DNA of 64,000 nt from Desulfobacterium sp. (lineage in GTDB: Bacteria > Desulfobacterota > Desulfobacteria > Desulfobacterales > Desulfobacteraceae), in assembly GCA_030145245.1 (NCBI GenBank), contig JAQYWC010000065.1, forward strand, positions 186,001-250,000. Direction: 5' to 3'. The translations under genes were made by a program, and so were the position numbers. The notes beneath the pieces were generated by a model that worked only from the letters and a program-made list of their open reading frames with translations, had not been told where the DNA came from and ran no database searches. This document shows positions 45,965-54,843 of this stretch, piece by piece; positions within the stretch are counted from its first letter, which is position 1; each line of letters opens with the position of its first letter.

Positions 45965-47029
45965 TCAATTTACCATTGTTTGAAGGCCCTGGTTTTGACA
46001 TATTTTTGATACAATATCATTAACACCTTCATAGTATGGCACCCGTGTCAGAATATTGTATTGGGCTTCGATTTCCCTTGCTTTTTTAAGGGCATCCTCT
46101 TTTCCAAGTTCCTTGGTATACAAGGTGATGGCAATGGGGGGTTTTCCGTCAAAGGCCTCTATCAGTTTCAATTCCCGATCAAGTTGCGGCATTTCGTATT
46201 CAGGGAAAAGAGCATAGGTTTTACGCTCGGGTGCATATTGAAGGATCACATATTCCGGTTGCGCAGCAGCCAGCAATTCAAACCCGCCAGGATCGGCAGG
46301 ATGAAGCATGGCGCCTTCTCCATGGGTGACGATGTATTCAGGATCATCTTCCTTCCAGGCGTTCCAGACAACATCCTCTATTGCGCCGGTAATGAAATCA
46401 AGCACAATGGAATCAAGAACAATGGCATGCTTAAACCCCTGCATCCAGCCGGTCTGTCCCATGGCAACAAATGATGTCTTAATTTTTCTTTGTTGAAACG
46501 ATTCATAGATATTTATGGCGGTGGTTCGTTTGCCGATGATACCGTCTGTTCCAATAACCGCCACCTTTTTAGCTGTCACTTCTTTGATTTTACCCGAAAA
46601 GGAGATTCTCAGATCATTAAACATCTTCCGTACATCGATCAATTCAGCCCCGTATTTAAGGGCAAGTCTGCACAATTCGGGATGATCGGATAAAAACATA
46701 TGCAGGCCGTTTACAATGGTCATTCCTTTTCTGATCGCTTCACCGACCAGGGGATAATAATCATCCGGAAGTATCCCACCTGCATTGGCAACGCCTATGA
46801 TTAATGTCTTGATATCAGGCGTCACGCTCAAGGCTTCAGACAGCGATGGAAAAATAGCAATATTTCTGTGAATCCCATCCAGGACTTCTCCGGCATCCCG
46901 GCCTGCAAGCTTGGAATCTATCACACCTGCGATTTCATATCCCTTGGAAAACTGTACCAGCCCGTGGGCCGTTTTTCCATTAACTGAATCGTATCTGTCC
47001 TGGGCCAAAATAATCGCTTTTCTATTCAT
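45965..47029 (-). CDS. DUF1611 protein (Rossmann plus P-loop)
   Basis: 354 residues. The N-terminal half is Rossmann-like with VIDSKLAGRDAGEVLDGI and TLIIGVANAGG. The second half has a P-loop-like VAVIGTDGIIGKRTTAINIY and the conserved THGEGAMLHPAD. This is the DUF1611 family; from memory, one branch (DgcN) has been reported as D-glutamate N-acetyltransferase acting in D-amino-acid catabolism. The exact activity here is unknown. It is the last gene of the minus-strand block behind an ABC-type binding protein, and it converges on the sensor-MFS gene. Confidence 0.75.
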   Translation of the reverse strand: MNRKAIILAQDRYDSVNGKTAHGLVQFSKGYEIAGVIDSKLAGRDAGEVLDGIHRNIAIFPSLSEALSVTPDIKTLIIGVANAGGILPDDYYPLVGEAIRKGMTIVNGLHMFLSDHPELCRLALKYGAELIDVRKMFNDLRISFSGKIKEVTAKKVAVIGTDGIIGKRTTAINIYESFQQRKIKTSFVAMGQTGWMQGFKHAIVLDSIVLDFITGAIEDVVWNAWKEDDPEYIVTHGEGAMLHPADPGGFELLAAAQPEYVILQYAPERKTYALFPEYEMPQLDRELKLIEAFDGKPPIAITLYTKELGKEDALKKAREIEAQYNILTRVPYYEGVNDIVSKICQNQGLQTMVN

Positions 47030-47101
47030 TCTACTTTTCTTTACCTCTCATTTCGAACTTTGAAAATTAGAGTTGGCATTCAAACAAACGAAATATGAGC
47101 G

Positions 47102-48277
47102 TTACTGTAGGGGGGGAACTATTTCCTGATATATTTCATCCGCCGCAACAAGAACATCCACCGGAAGGTCAAACCCTATTATTTCAGCGGTTTCCAGATT
47201 TATTGCAATTTTAGGTGGCGCTTCAAAAAGTTGATTCAACCCACCGGGTTTCGCCCCATTAAATATTTTAGCGATGGTATTTGCGTTAAAATCCCCCACA
47301 TACTTGAACTCCGATTGTGATATGCTCAAAAGAAGCCCCCATTTTACCTCTTCTGACCCGGATTGAGAGAATGTCGGGATCCGTCCATCATTTATTATTT
47401 TAACCAGATCAGTTATACTCTCAGGCGATATTCCATTGGGAGCCACGGGAAGATAAAGTGCATCAGCGGTTTTTATTAATTTTTTCAAGGCCTGTTTCAC
47501 GCTCTCCACAGCGATCTCTTTTGAAGCGACATTACTTTCCTTCGTAAACGCCCTTACAATCTCAAAGTTTAATTCCTTTGAAAGCTTTTCGATCACATCC
47601 ATTGCTGCATAACTACGGCCTTCAAGGGAATTCTCATATGGAATTCCTAACTTTTTAAACCCGACGATATCATGAAATATTCGAATCTGCCGCTCATCCC
47701 GTGTGGGATCCACCCGGGCAGTAAAATAATCATTTCCGGAATCTTCAACACTTTTTATTATTCCGGACGCGATGGGATCACTGATTGAAATGCCCATGGC
47801 AGGAATGTTTATCTTTGCGTTGGAAATATCCTGGGCGGCCCAGGTACCCACGGCAAGTATAAAATCAAGATCTTTTTTATTCTCGATCCTCAGGAGAATC
47901 TGTTTTTTTAAGTTTTTTCGAGCTTCATCATTCCAATCGGCACTGTAGTATCCATCCGCAACAAAATCGATATAGTCGCTCTTGGCATTCGTTGAAAGCC
48001 ATAACCAGATCTTTTTCGTACTCTCGGTCTCTTTTTCCGGAATGTCTTTTTTTTCAAGCCATCCCGATTCCATGAGCCCTTTTATAGTGGATACCAATAT
48101 TTTGGAATAATCCGCATAATCACCGCCCTGATATATGGCCATACGCCATTTTTTGCCGTTATGTTTTACGGGCTTCACCGGTACTTCATCTGCAAAAGAC
48201 AGGGGAACAGCCAGATTCAACAAAAAACAGACTAGTAAGATCAGCGTGAACATGGATTTTTGCAAGATCTTATTCAT
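47102..48277 (-). CDS. Solitary ABC-type binding protein (PF04392-like)
   Basis: 391 residues, with AAGGAGATG before the ATG and a signal peptide (LILLVCFLLNLAVPLSFA). Periplasmic type-1 binding fold: WRMAIYQGGDYADYSKILVS, DFILAVGTWAAQDIS, ALYLPVAPNGISPESIT. It ends with INLETAEIIGFDLPVDVLV, a tail typical of the ABC_sub_bind (TrpX-like) group. No permease or ATPase is near. It sits between the phosphatase and DUF1611 genes, so a sensing role with the signalling proteins is as likely as transport. Confidence 0.75.
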   Translation of the reverse strand: MNKILQKSMFTLILLVCFLLNLAVPLSFADEVPVKPVKHNGKKWRMAIYQGGDYADYSKILVSTIKGLMESGWLEKKDIPEKETESTKKIWLWLSTNAKSDYIDFVADGYYSADWNDEARKNLKKQILLRIENKKDLDFILAVGTWAAQDISNAKINIPAMGISISDPIASGIIKSVEDSGNDYFTARVDPTRDERQIRIFHDIVGFKKLGIPYENSLEGRSYAAMDVIEKLSKELNFEIVRAFTKESNVASKEIAVESVKQALKKLIKTADALYLPVAPNGISPESITDLVKIINDGRIPTFSQSGSEEVKWGLLLSISQSEFKYVGDFNANTIAKIFNGAKPGGLNQLFEAPPKIAINLETAEIIGFDLPVDVLVAADEIYQEIVPPLQ

Positions 48278-48321
48278 AACAACATCTCCTTACAATATAA
48301 AAAAACATATAAATACATTAT

Positions 48322-50304
48322 TCAACCGTTGTACCGGATCATTAGCATGGCGATGTCATCGGACTGGGGGGCGGTTGCGGCATGGCGCTTCACCTCCGCC
48401 ATCACATTGTCGATCACCCCCTCGAGACCGTCCCTGGGCCCTTCATTAACCACAGTCAGCAACCGTTCATCGGAAAAAAGCTTCTGGTCCGGGTCCATGG
48501 CTTCGGTGACCCCGTCCGTGTAGAGAAAAAAACTGTCCCCCGGCAACAGCTCCACGGACAACTCCTTGTAGTCGATATCCTCGATCACCCCCACCATGGG
48601 ACCGCTCTTGCCCCTTTGATAGGAGCACTCGCCCTTGGAAGGGACACCAATGGGGGGATTGTGCCCGCCGCTGGCATAGGTCAGCGCCCCGGTACGAATG
48701 TTCAAGACCCCGATAACCAGGGTGACGAACATGGCCCTGGGATTGTCTTCTGCCAGGATATTGTTGATGTGGGACATGATTTTGGCCGGTGAGAGTTCAT
48801 GCTCTGCCGTGGTCTTGATAAGGGTTCTTGTGATCACCATGAACAGGGCGGCCGGCACGCCCTTGTCCGACACATCCCCCAGGGTGAAGCAGACATGATC
48901 CTTATCCAAAAGGAAAAAATCGTAGAGATCGCCCCCCACCTCCTTGGCAGGTTCTATGGTGGCGAACAGCTCGAACTCGCTGTGCTCGGGAAAGGTGGGA
49001 AAAGTTTTGGGGATGATGCCCATCTGGATCTCCCGTGCAACGGAAAGCTCGCTCTGGATCCGCTCCCGTGCGGCCGTGATATCCACCAGGTTCCGGATGT
49101 TCTTTTTCAACTCCGATTGCATGAAGTCGAAGGATCGGGCAAGTTCCCCCACTTCGTCCCGGGATTGGGGCAACAGTTCCGCCATGGGGATTTCCGCCGC
49201 CTCCGCTGCCCCTGCCGTAAAATCCTGCTCCGGAAGCTTTTTGGCATAGGCGGCAAGCACCCGCAAGGGAGAGGCGATCCGTGCCACCATAAAACCTGCG
49301 CCCACGAGCCCCAGGGCCAGTATCACGGCAATGACCCAGCTCTGGCGAAACACCAGTTCCCGGGCCGGACGCTGGATCTCCCGCACCGGCACCGTGACCC
49401 CGATATACCAATCCAACGCCTTGAAATAACTGACGCTGGTGGTCATGGCCTCCTTGCCGGGATCCAGGGAGGAGACATAGACGAACTTGGCATCGTCCGA
49501 GGTTGCGGCCGCCATCATGTCGTCCAGGATAGGCTTTCCGGTCACCTGGTTGATCCCGTTGGCAAGGTTCTGCACCACGGCCTCCGGGGGTGAAATGATG
49601 AACTCCTTTTTTCCGGTGAACATGAAGGAATAACCGCCCTTGATCATCACCAGCTCTTTGGAGGTGGTGTTGAGGGCCTTGATGATATCGTTGAGCTTTT
49701 TTTCGGCCTCGGCCTGGATATCGTCGATATCCAGGATGGTGACCAGGGTGCAGCGCCAGGGGGAGAAGGGAACAAAATAAGCCAGACTTCTGCGTTTACC
49801 CATGTTGATCACCGCATAATCCCCCCTGGCCGATAGACGGTCATGGCACATCACCTTGCCAAGGTCCCTGCCCTTGACGTCGGTGAGGGATTGGAAGGTC
49901 CTCACCTGAAACGTGGGATCGGAACTGGCAATCACCCCTGCCTCCCGGTTGAGCAACAGGCAATGGATCTTCTTAAACGGTATGGTCGCGATCCAGGCTT
50001 CAGCCCTCGCACTTACCCCCTGGACCGTATCATGGGAACGAAGCACGGACAGGGACACCAGGGCCGCCTCCTTGAGCTGGGACCGTTTTTCCAGGGTCAT
50101 GTCGGTCTTGGCCCGTAAGAGTTTCCGGTACTCCCCCTGGGTGTTGAGCCGGACATAATCCAGCATCTTTTCGGCCGCCTCCCTCTGGGAGACCAGCATG
50201 GCATTGCCCACATCCCGCTGGGTGAAGTAGATATTAACTCCGGCTGCTGCCGTCATGATCACGGTGATGGAGAGAAGAATCTTAAATTTGATGGAAAAAA
50301 ACAT
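48322..50304 (-). CDS. Membrane SpoIIE/RsbU-type Ser/Thr phosphatase with Cache sensor
   Basis: 660 residues, with AAGGAG before the ATG. Order: membrane helix (ILLSITVIMTAAAGVNIYF), periplasmic double-Cache-like region of about 300 residues (FVPFSPWRCTLVTI; FKALDWYIGVTVPV), second helix near 330, HAMP linker, then the PP2C domain (EVGGDLYDFF, FTLGDVSDKGVPAALFM, SDDIAMLMI), which carries the metal-binding aspartates. It should dephosphorylate the STAS protein at 50773 in response to an extracellular signal. The RsbW-like kinase gene ends 8 bases upstream. Confidence 0.9.
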   Translation of the reverse strand: MFFSIKFKILLSITVIMTAAAGVNIYFTQRDVGNAMLVSQREAAEKMLDYVRLNTQGEYRKLLRAKTDMTLEKRSQLKEAALVSLSVLRSHDTVQGVSARAEAWIATIPFKKIHCLLLNREAGVIASSDPTFQVRTFQSLTDVKGRDLGKVMCHDRLSARGDYAVINMGKRRSLAYFVPFSPWRCTLVTILDIDDIQAEAEKKLNDIIKALNTTSKELVMIKGGYSFMFTGKKEFIISPPEAVVQNLANGINQVTGKPILDDMMAAATSDDAKFVYVSSLDPGKEAMTTSVSYFKALDWYIGVTVPVREIQRPARELVFRQSWVIAVILALGLVGAGFMVARIASPLRVLAAYAKKLPEQDFTAGAAEAAEIPMAELLPQSRDEVGELARSFDFMQSELKKNIRNLVDITAARERIQSELSVAREIQMGIIPKTFPTFPEHSEFELFATIEPAKEVGGDLYDFFLLDKDHVCFTLGDVSDKGVPAALFMVITRTLIKTTAEHELSPAKIMSHINNILAEDNPRAMFVTLVIGVLNIRTGALTYASGGHNPPIGVPSKGECSYQRGKSGPMVGVIEDIDYKELSVELLPGDSFFLYTDGVTEAMDPDQKLFSDERLLTVVNEGPRDGLEGVIDNVMAEVKRHAATAPQSDDIAMLMIRYNG

Positions 50305-50312
50305 GCATCTCC

Positions 50313-50723
50313 TTACTCGGTTTTATGGATGACCAGGCCCAGAATATTCCTGTTGCCAGAACGCTCATAGGTCACCCCATCCATGAACTTCCGGATCATG
50401 GCAACCCCCAGCCCGCCAATGGGACGATCCATCAGATCAAGACCGGTATCAGGCTCAGGCGCGCCAAGGGGATCAAAGGGGATACCCGTATCGATGATAC
50501 GAATGACCACCTGGTGGGAATGCTCCTCAAATTCGATGGCGATCTCCCCCTTCAGAGTCTTGGCATAGGCGTGGCTGATGATATTCATCACCACCTCTTC
50601 CACGGCAATGGCAACCTGTACCACCCGTTTCAGAGGAATCCCGGCCCCTGCGACCAGATTTTCCACGTACTCCTGGATGGGTGGCAGGGCCCCAAGATCG
50701 GCGGGCCATGATTCTCGTTTCAC
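50313..50723 (-). CDS. RsbW-like anti-sigma / switch kinase
   Basis: 136 residues from GTG 50723, chosen because TTGGAGG lies eight bases upstream and the product starts like other RsbW proteins (VKRESWPADLGAL); the open frame continues to 50804 inside the STAS gene. GHKL-fold motifs: VEEVVMNIISHAY (N box), IIDTGIPFDP (G1) and GGLGVAMIRKFMD (G2). It should phosphorylate the STAS antagonist and release or hold a partner. No sigma factor gene is adjacent, so the output may not be transcription. Confidence 0.85.
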   Translation of the reverse strand: MKRESWPADLGALPPIQEYVENLVAGAGIPLKRVVQVAIAVEEVVMNIISHAYAKTLKGEIAIEFEEHSHQVVIRIIDTGIPFDPLGAPEPDTGLDLMDRPIGGLGVAMIRKFMDGVTYERSGNRNILGLVIHKTE

Positions 50724-50772
50724 TGGGACAACCTCCAACAATATAGAAACCGGCATTGGGGACCGGCCGGAA

Positions 50773-51102
50773 TCATGCGGCAAACGCCTCATCCACGGTG
50801 TCATAGATCTTGAACAGGGAATAAAACCCGGAAATATCGAAAATCTCCTTTACATTGCCCGACAACGCCGCAAAACCGACCTGTCTCTGGCCTGCATGGA
50901 GCTTTTTGGCAAACAAAAGGATAACCCTGAGTCCGGCGCTGCTGATATATTCAAGATCTTCCATGGAAACGATCACATTCTGACCGCCCCCTTCCAGAAT
51001 CTCTCCAAAGGTTGCGTCAAGTTCCGTTGCTGTTACAGCGTCAAGGCGTCCCGAAATTTCCACAAGAATCCCTTCGCCCCTGTTTTCCACTTTGATCTCC
51101 AT
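50773..51102 (-). CDS. STAS anti-sigma-factor antagonist
   Basis: 109 residues, with GGGAG before the ATG. SpoIIAA/RsbV fold: VEISGRLDAVTATEL at the start and the phosphorylation site YISSAGLRVIL (Ser54 by alignment with SpoIIAA). First of three genes, STAS, kinase, phosphatase, that form a complete partner-switching relay. The kinase gene follows with a 49-base gap. Confidence 0.9.
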   Translation of the reverse strand: MEIKVENRGEGILVEISGRLDAVTATELDATFGEILEGGGQNVIVSMEDLEYISSAGLRVILLFAKKLHAGQRQVGFAALSGNVKEIFDISGFYSLFKIYDTVDEAFAA

Positions 51103-51608
51103 TATGATGCTCCCTGCTAATGATTGAAAGGTGTAACCACCCGTTTACGTCACCCAACGGTCTTGCCCGCTGGGTTGAATCCCCCTTGCAAACAACACCG
51201 CCCCCAAAGGATGGGTCCTCCAGGGACGGCGTTTACTGCAATGCATTTTTGAGAATAGTATGAGAATATGGTTCTAAAATCAAACAAATTCCCGTGATTC
51301 CCACGAATTACATATGATTTTTACAACTTCCCGCCATGTTTTCCTGTGCTGGCGGAAAGGAGGGCGGCAAAGGGGCACAGGATCCCGGGAGATAACCTGG
51401 GCTGTTGAAAGGGACACCAGACCTTGAAGACCCGGTGGTTCAGGAAGGAATGGAGGAATCCTGGAGACCGGCCCAGGATTCCAGGCCAAAACCATGGCGG
51501 GATTGAAAGAGACCCTCAACGTCAGGGCAAGGGTACCCCTGGTAAAACCCGGTCCCATCGAGCGCCCCCGGATGGAAAAAGCCATCGGGGTGGTCATAAA
51601 CCATTGAC
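51103..51608. other. Non-coding region with a possible gene tail
   Basis: It must include the STAS promoter (minus), but no clear boxes were found. On the plus strand, codons up to the TGA at 51605-51607 read as a protein-like tail (GPGFQAKTMAGLKETL, then PLVKPGPIERPRMEKA) without a start or known family. It may be a relic or chance in GC-rich DNA. Confidence 0.3.
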
Positions 51609-53432
51609 TCAAAGATGTTGACTCCTGTCCCCGGGAGGCGGTAACAGCTCCATGGAAGGCGATACTTCCCGGGTTTTTCCGCGGTTTTTCCGTGGTTTTT
51701 CCTTACTGTCATCCCCTTGCCCGCCCAAACCCACAACCGTGGAAAGGGTATCAACAACAGATCGAATCTGCCTTGCCTGCACCCTCATCTCCTCTGCCGC
51801 AGCCGCATTTTCCTCGGCATTGGCGGCATTCTGCTGGATCAGTTTATCCATTTCACTGGTGGCATTACTGATCTGCTCAATCCCCTGGGACTGCTCTTCT
51901 GAGGCCGTGGCAATCGTGTTAATGACATCACCGACGCTTGAGAACACCTCATTGTTCGTGGTCAGGGCCTCCACGAGCTGGCGATTCAAGTGATCGGCTT
52001 CCACGATTTTGCCATTGGCGGTTTCGATCAGCGTGGCCGTCAGCTTTGCCGAATCTGCGGCACGGATGGCAAGGTTTCTCACCTCATCCGCCACCACAGC
52101 AAACCCTGCCCCCGCTTCCCCGGCCCGGGCAGCTTCCACGGCCGCGTTAAGGGCAAGCAGGTTGGTCTGGAACGCTATTTCATCGATGGTCTTGATGATT
52201 TTCTGGGTCTCCTCGCTGGACTGAACCGTTTCGAAGATCACCTGCTTCATCTTCTCGGTTCGCTCGCTCATGATCCTGAAATTGGGGATCGCGTCATTCT
52301 CCATGACGTTTTTTGCCTCCAACGCCCCCTGGGAGTTCGCCTTGACCATGGACTCCATCTCTTCAAGGGAAGCGGCCGTCTCTTCCACGGAAGCTGCCTG
52401 GGTGGAAGCGCCTTCGGCCACCGATTTGCTTGCCGAGGCAACCATCTCGGAGGCAGAGGCGACAAAACCGCTGGTACTCATCAGCTCAACCACGGATCGG
52501 CTGATGGTCTTATAGACACGGGTTGTTATCCCCCAGATGATTGCCGAGATAATTAAAATGGAAAGCGCCCCCAGCCCCATGATGATCCGAACCATGGCGT
52601 CAATGGCTTCGGTATACTCCTCCATGGGAACAGAGCTTATCAGCATCCAGCCCATGGGTTTGTAACTTTCCATGAAGCTGATCTTCTCCTTGCCCTTGTA
52701 GGAATAGACAAGGCTGCCGCTGCCCTGGGCAAGCATCTGCCGTCCAAAATCATACTGGGTCATACTGGAAAAGAGCTGGCCCTTGTCCGGGTGGGAAAGA
52801 ACCCGACCCGTCTTTTCCACAAGAATGGCATACCCGCTTTTTCCAACCTTGATCGGTCTTACGAATGCTTTGTTGAACACCTCAAGCTTTGCTGTCATCC
52901 CAAGGCTTCCGAGGATTTTTTCGCCCTTTATGATGGGGGCTGTCACCAGGATCACCGGCATTTTGGTTATCGACGATATCACCACCTGGCTTACCCAGAC
53001 CTCACCCTCTTTTGCCTTGGCGAGATTCCCATTAAACGCCTTGACCTCCCCGGCCTGTTTGCCCTTGCTCTCCTTGATGGTGCTGACCATGATCGTTCCA
53101 TCAGGATCCATGATAAAAACATCTTCAAACAAAAGGGACTGTTCCTGATAGAGTCGCAGATGGTTTCCTGCCTGTTTCAGGAGTTTTCCCTTGGCGGCAA
53201 ATTGAAACAATCCATTTCCTGCAAGAAGAACCGCTTCGCGTTTCCTCTCGTTGATCCAGTAATCAAGTTCAAAGATCACCCGGGAAACGGTATTTTCCAT
53301 GTTGGTTACCTGGTGCTCCTTAATGGAACTCGATGCCATGTGGGAAGAGATGAAAACCAGTATTCCAATACAGAAAAAGACCACCGGGATAATCGTCAAA
53401 AGAAGTTTTTTCCTGAAATTTGTTGTTTTCAT
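51609..53432 (-). CDS. Methyl-accepting chemotaxis protein
   Basis: 607 residues from ATG 53432; the track's start at 53492 lies in the upstream gene. A helix ([18 protein letters not shown]), a double-Cache sensor ([46 protein letters not shown]), a second helix near 290, then the cytoplasmic coiled coil with the conserved tip [20 protein letters not shown]. No clear HAMP is seen; the helix passes straight into the coiled coil. It follows a binding-protein gene by 13 bases, which points to a binding protein acting as its ligand carrier. Confidence 0.92.
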   Translation of the reverse strand: MKTTNFRKKLLLTIIPVVFFCIGILVFISSHMASSSIKEHQVTNMENTVSRVIFELDYWINERKREAVLLAGNGLFQFAAKGKLLKQAGNHLRLYQEQSLLFEDVFIMDPDGTIMVSTIKESKGKQAGEVKAFNGNLAKAKEGEVWVSQVVISSITKMPVILVTAPIIKGEKILGSLGMTAKLEVFNKAFVRPIKVGKSGYAILVEKTGRVLSHPDKGQLFSSMTQYDFGRQMLAQGSGSLVYSYKGKEKISFMESYKPMGWMLISSVPMEEYTEAIDAMVRIIMGLGALSILIISAIIWGITTRVYKTISRSVVELMSTSGFVASASEMVASASKSVAEGASTQAASVEETAASLEEMESMVKANSQGALEAKNVMENDAIPNFRIMSERTEKMKQVIFETVQSSEETQKIIKTIDEIAFQTNLLALNAAVEAARAGEAGAGFAVVADEVRNLAIRAADSAKLTATLIETANGKIVEADHLNRQLVEALTTNNEVFSSVGDVINTIATASEEQSQGIEQISNATSEMDKLIQQNAANAEENAAAAEEMRVQARQIRSVVDTLSTVVGLGGQGDDSKEKPRKNRGKTREVSPSMELLPPPGDRSQHL

Positions 53433-53445
53433 GGGCTGACTCCAT

Positions 53446-54384
53446 TCATTCGATAATGGTTGCGGCCGACAGCACTGAATAGGGCAGCTCAATGCCCAAT
53501 TTTTCAGCGGTCTTCAGATTGACGAAAAACCTGGGATCCGGATCTGTCTTTAAAGGGATGGTCCTGATGGATTTCCCCTTGATAAGGACATCCACAACAG
53601 ATTGCGCAAGCATATGCCCAAGCTTGTCATCATCGGCGACAAATCCGCCCAGGGCTCCCAGTTTCACCGCCCTGTCCGAATAGGAAACCACCGGAATATC
53701 TCCTGCTGCGGCAACGATTTCATCGGCCCTGTCAAAAAGAAGGCTTTGATTTCCGATGACCACGGTTGTCTGGCTGTTGTCAACGGCCCTGACCGCCTTT
53801 AAAGCATCATTGATGACAAGACACTCCACATCTTTGTAGGAGAGAGCAAGATTACGGCAGACCTTTTTCGTCCCCTCACGGTCAACATCGGCAGACGGAT
53901 TTCCCCTGCCCAGGAGCAAAAGAACCGACTTCATCTCCGGAAGAATCTCCTGAAAGATATCAAACTGGGTGTCCATCGGCAGAAAATAGGTAACGCCGGT
54001 GATGTTCTTCTCAGGGGATTCGAAATTCTGAACAACCCCAAGCTGTTTCGGATTGTTACAGCCACCGATAAACGTTGGAACGGCAAGGGGGTTACCGGCC
54101 AGCCATTTGGCCCCATTGGAGCGCAGCAAGACGATCCCGCTCTTTTGTCCCTCCCATTTTTTTACCACCTGGGCAAGCGCGTCAATGGAAGCAAGCTCCT
54201 TTCTGTATTCAATCCTTACCTGGGGGGCAAGCTCCGCCATCCCAGCCTCAAACCCCTTGACAACCCGTTTTGCCATGCCCGATTTCCCAACCCAGACAAG
54301 GCCGATTTCAACGGCATTGGCCGTTGATACGACACAGCACATCAAAAGAACCATCAACAACAAAAGACTCCTTGATTTCCTCAT
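53446..54384 (-). CDS. Solitary ABC-type binding protein upstream of the chemoreceptor
   Basis: 312 residues from ATG 54384, which has AGGAGGGC upstream; earlier in-frame starts precede the signal peptide ([18 protein letters not shown]). PF04392-like fold: [40 protein letters not shown], and the typical tail [21 protein letters not shown]. No transporter genes adjoin it. Its coupling to an MCP gene suggests indirect sensing, in which the loaded binding protein docks on the receptor. Confidence 0.8.
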   Translation of the reverse strand: MRKSRSLLLLMVLLMCCVVSTANAVEIGLVWVGKSGMAKRVVKGFEAGMAELAPQVRIEYRKELASIDALAQVVKKWEGQKSGIVLLRSNGAKWLAGNPLAVPTFIGGCNNPKQLGVVQNFESPEKNITGVTYFLPMDTQFDIFQEILPEMKSVLLLLGRGNPSADVDREGTKKVCRNLALSYKDVECLVINDALKAVRAVDNSQTTVVIGNQSLLFDRADEIVAAAGDIPVVSYSDRAVKLGALGGFVADDDKLGHMLAQSVVDVLIKGKSIRTIPLKTDPDPRFFVNLKTAEKLGIELPYSVLSAATIIE

Positions 54385-54843
54385 TTTGCCCTCCTGCTGG
54401 TTTGCATTAACCATAATGGTTGCCCTTTCTCCAAGACCGGGAAAACCATCGTAACTATAAAATGCAGTTATTTTTAAGGACGTTGTTAAATATACCGGTG
54501 ACAGGTTGTTTAAGCAGAGCATGTTTTGCTTTTGCGAAAAGATCAAGCAGGACGATAATGGGAGGAGATGAAATTGAAAAAACCTGAGACAAAATTGCAG
54601 CATCCATACAGATAAATGTCCAGACCTTTTTTTGATTGATCATCCATGATATTCTTAATGCCGGATGAAGTCAATATTAAAGCCTGTACCCCTACAATTT
54701 AGAAGCCCACCGCGAGAATGAACAACAAATAACCGTAATTGACGATATCACCCAAGGGTTCAGCCTCAATCGACCTTGACGAAATAACCCGCTACAATCA
54801 GGAAATTCCCTGCAAACCATTAAACCAATCTGGAGGCCGTTAA
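54385..54843. other. Intergenic region between divergent genes
   Basis: About 460 bases, without a credible ORF. It should hold the promoter of the binding-protein/MCP pair (minus) and of the acyltransferase (plus). No -35/-10 pair was convincing. Confidence 0.4.

Noticed and set aside
51280-51612. 110-codon minus-strand ORF
   Set aside because: No ribosome site, Pro/Arg-rich shadow-like composition and no family resemblance.
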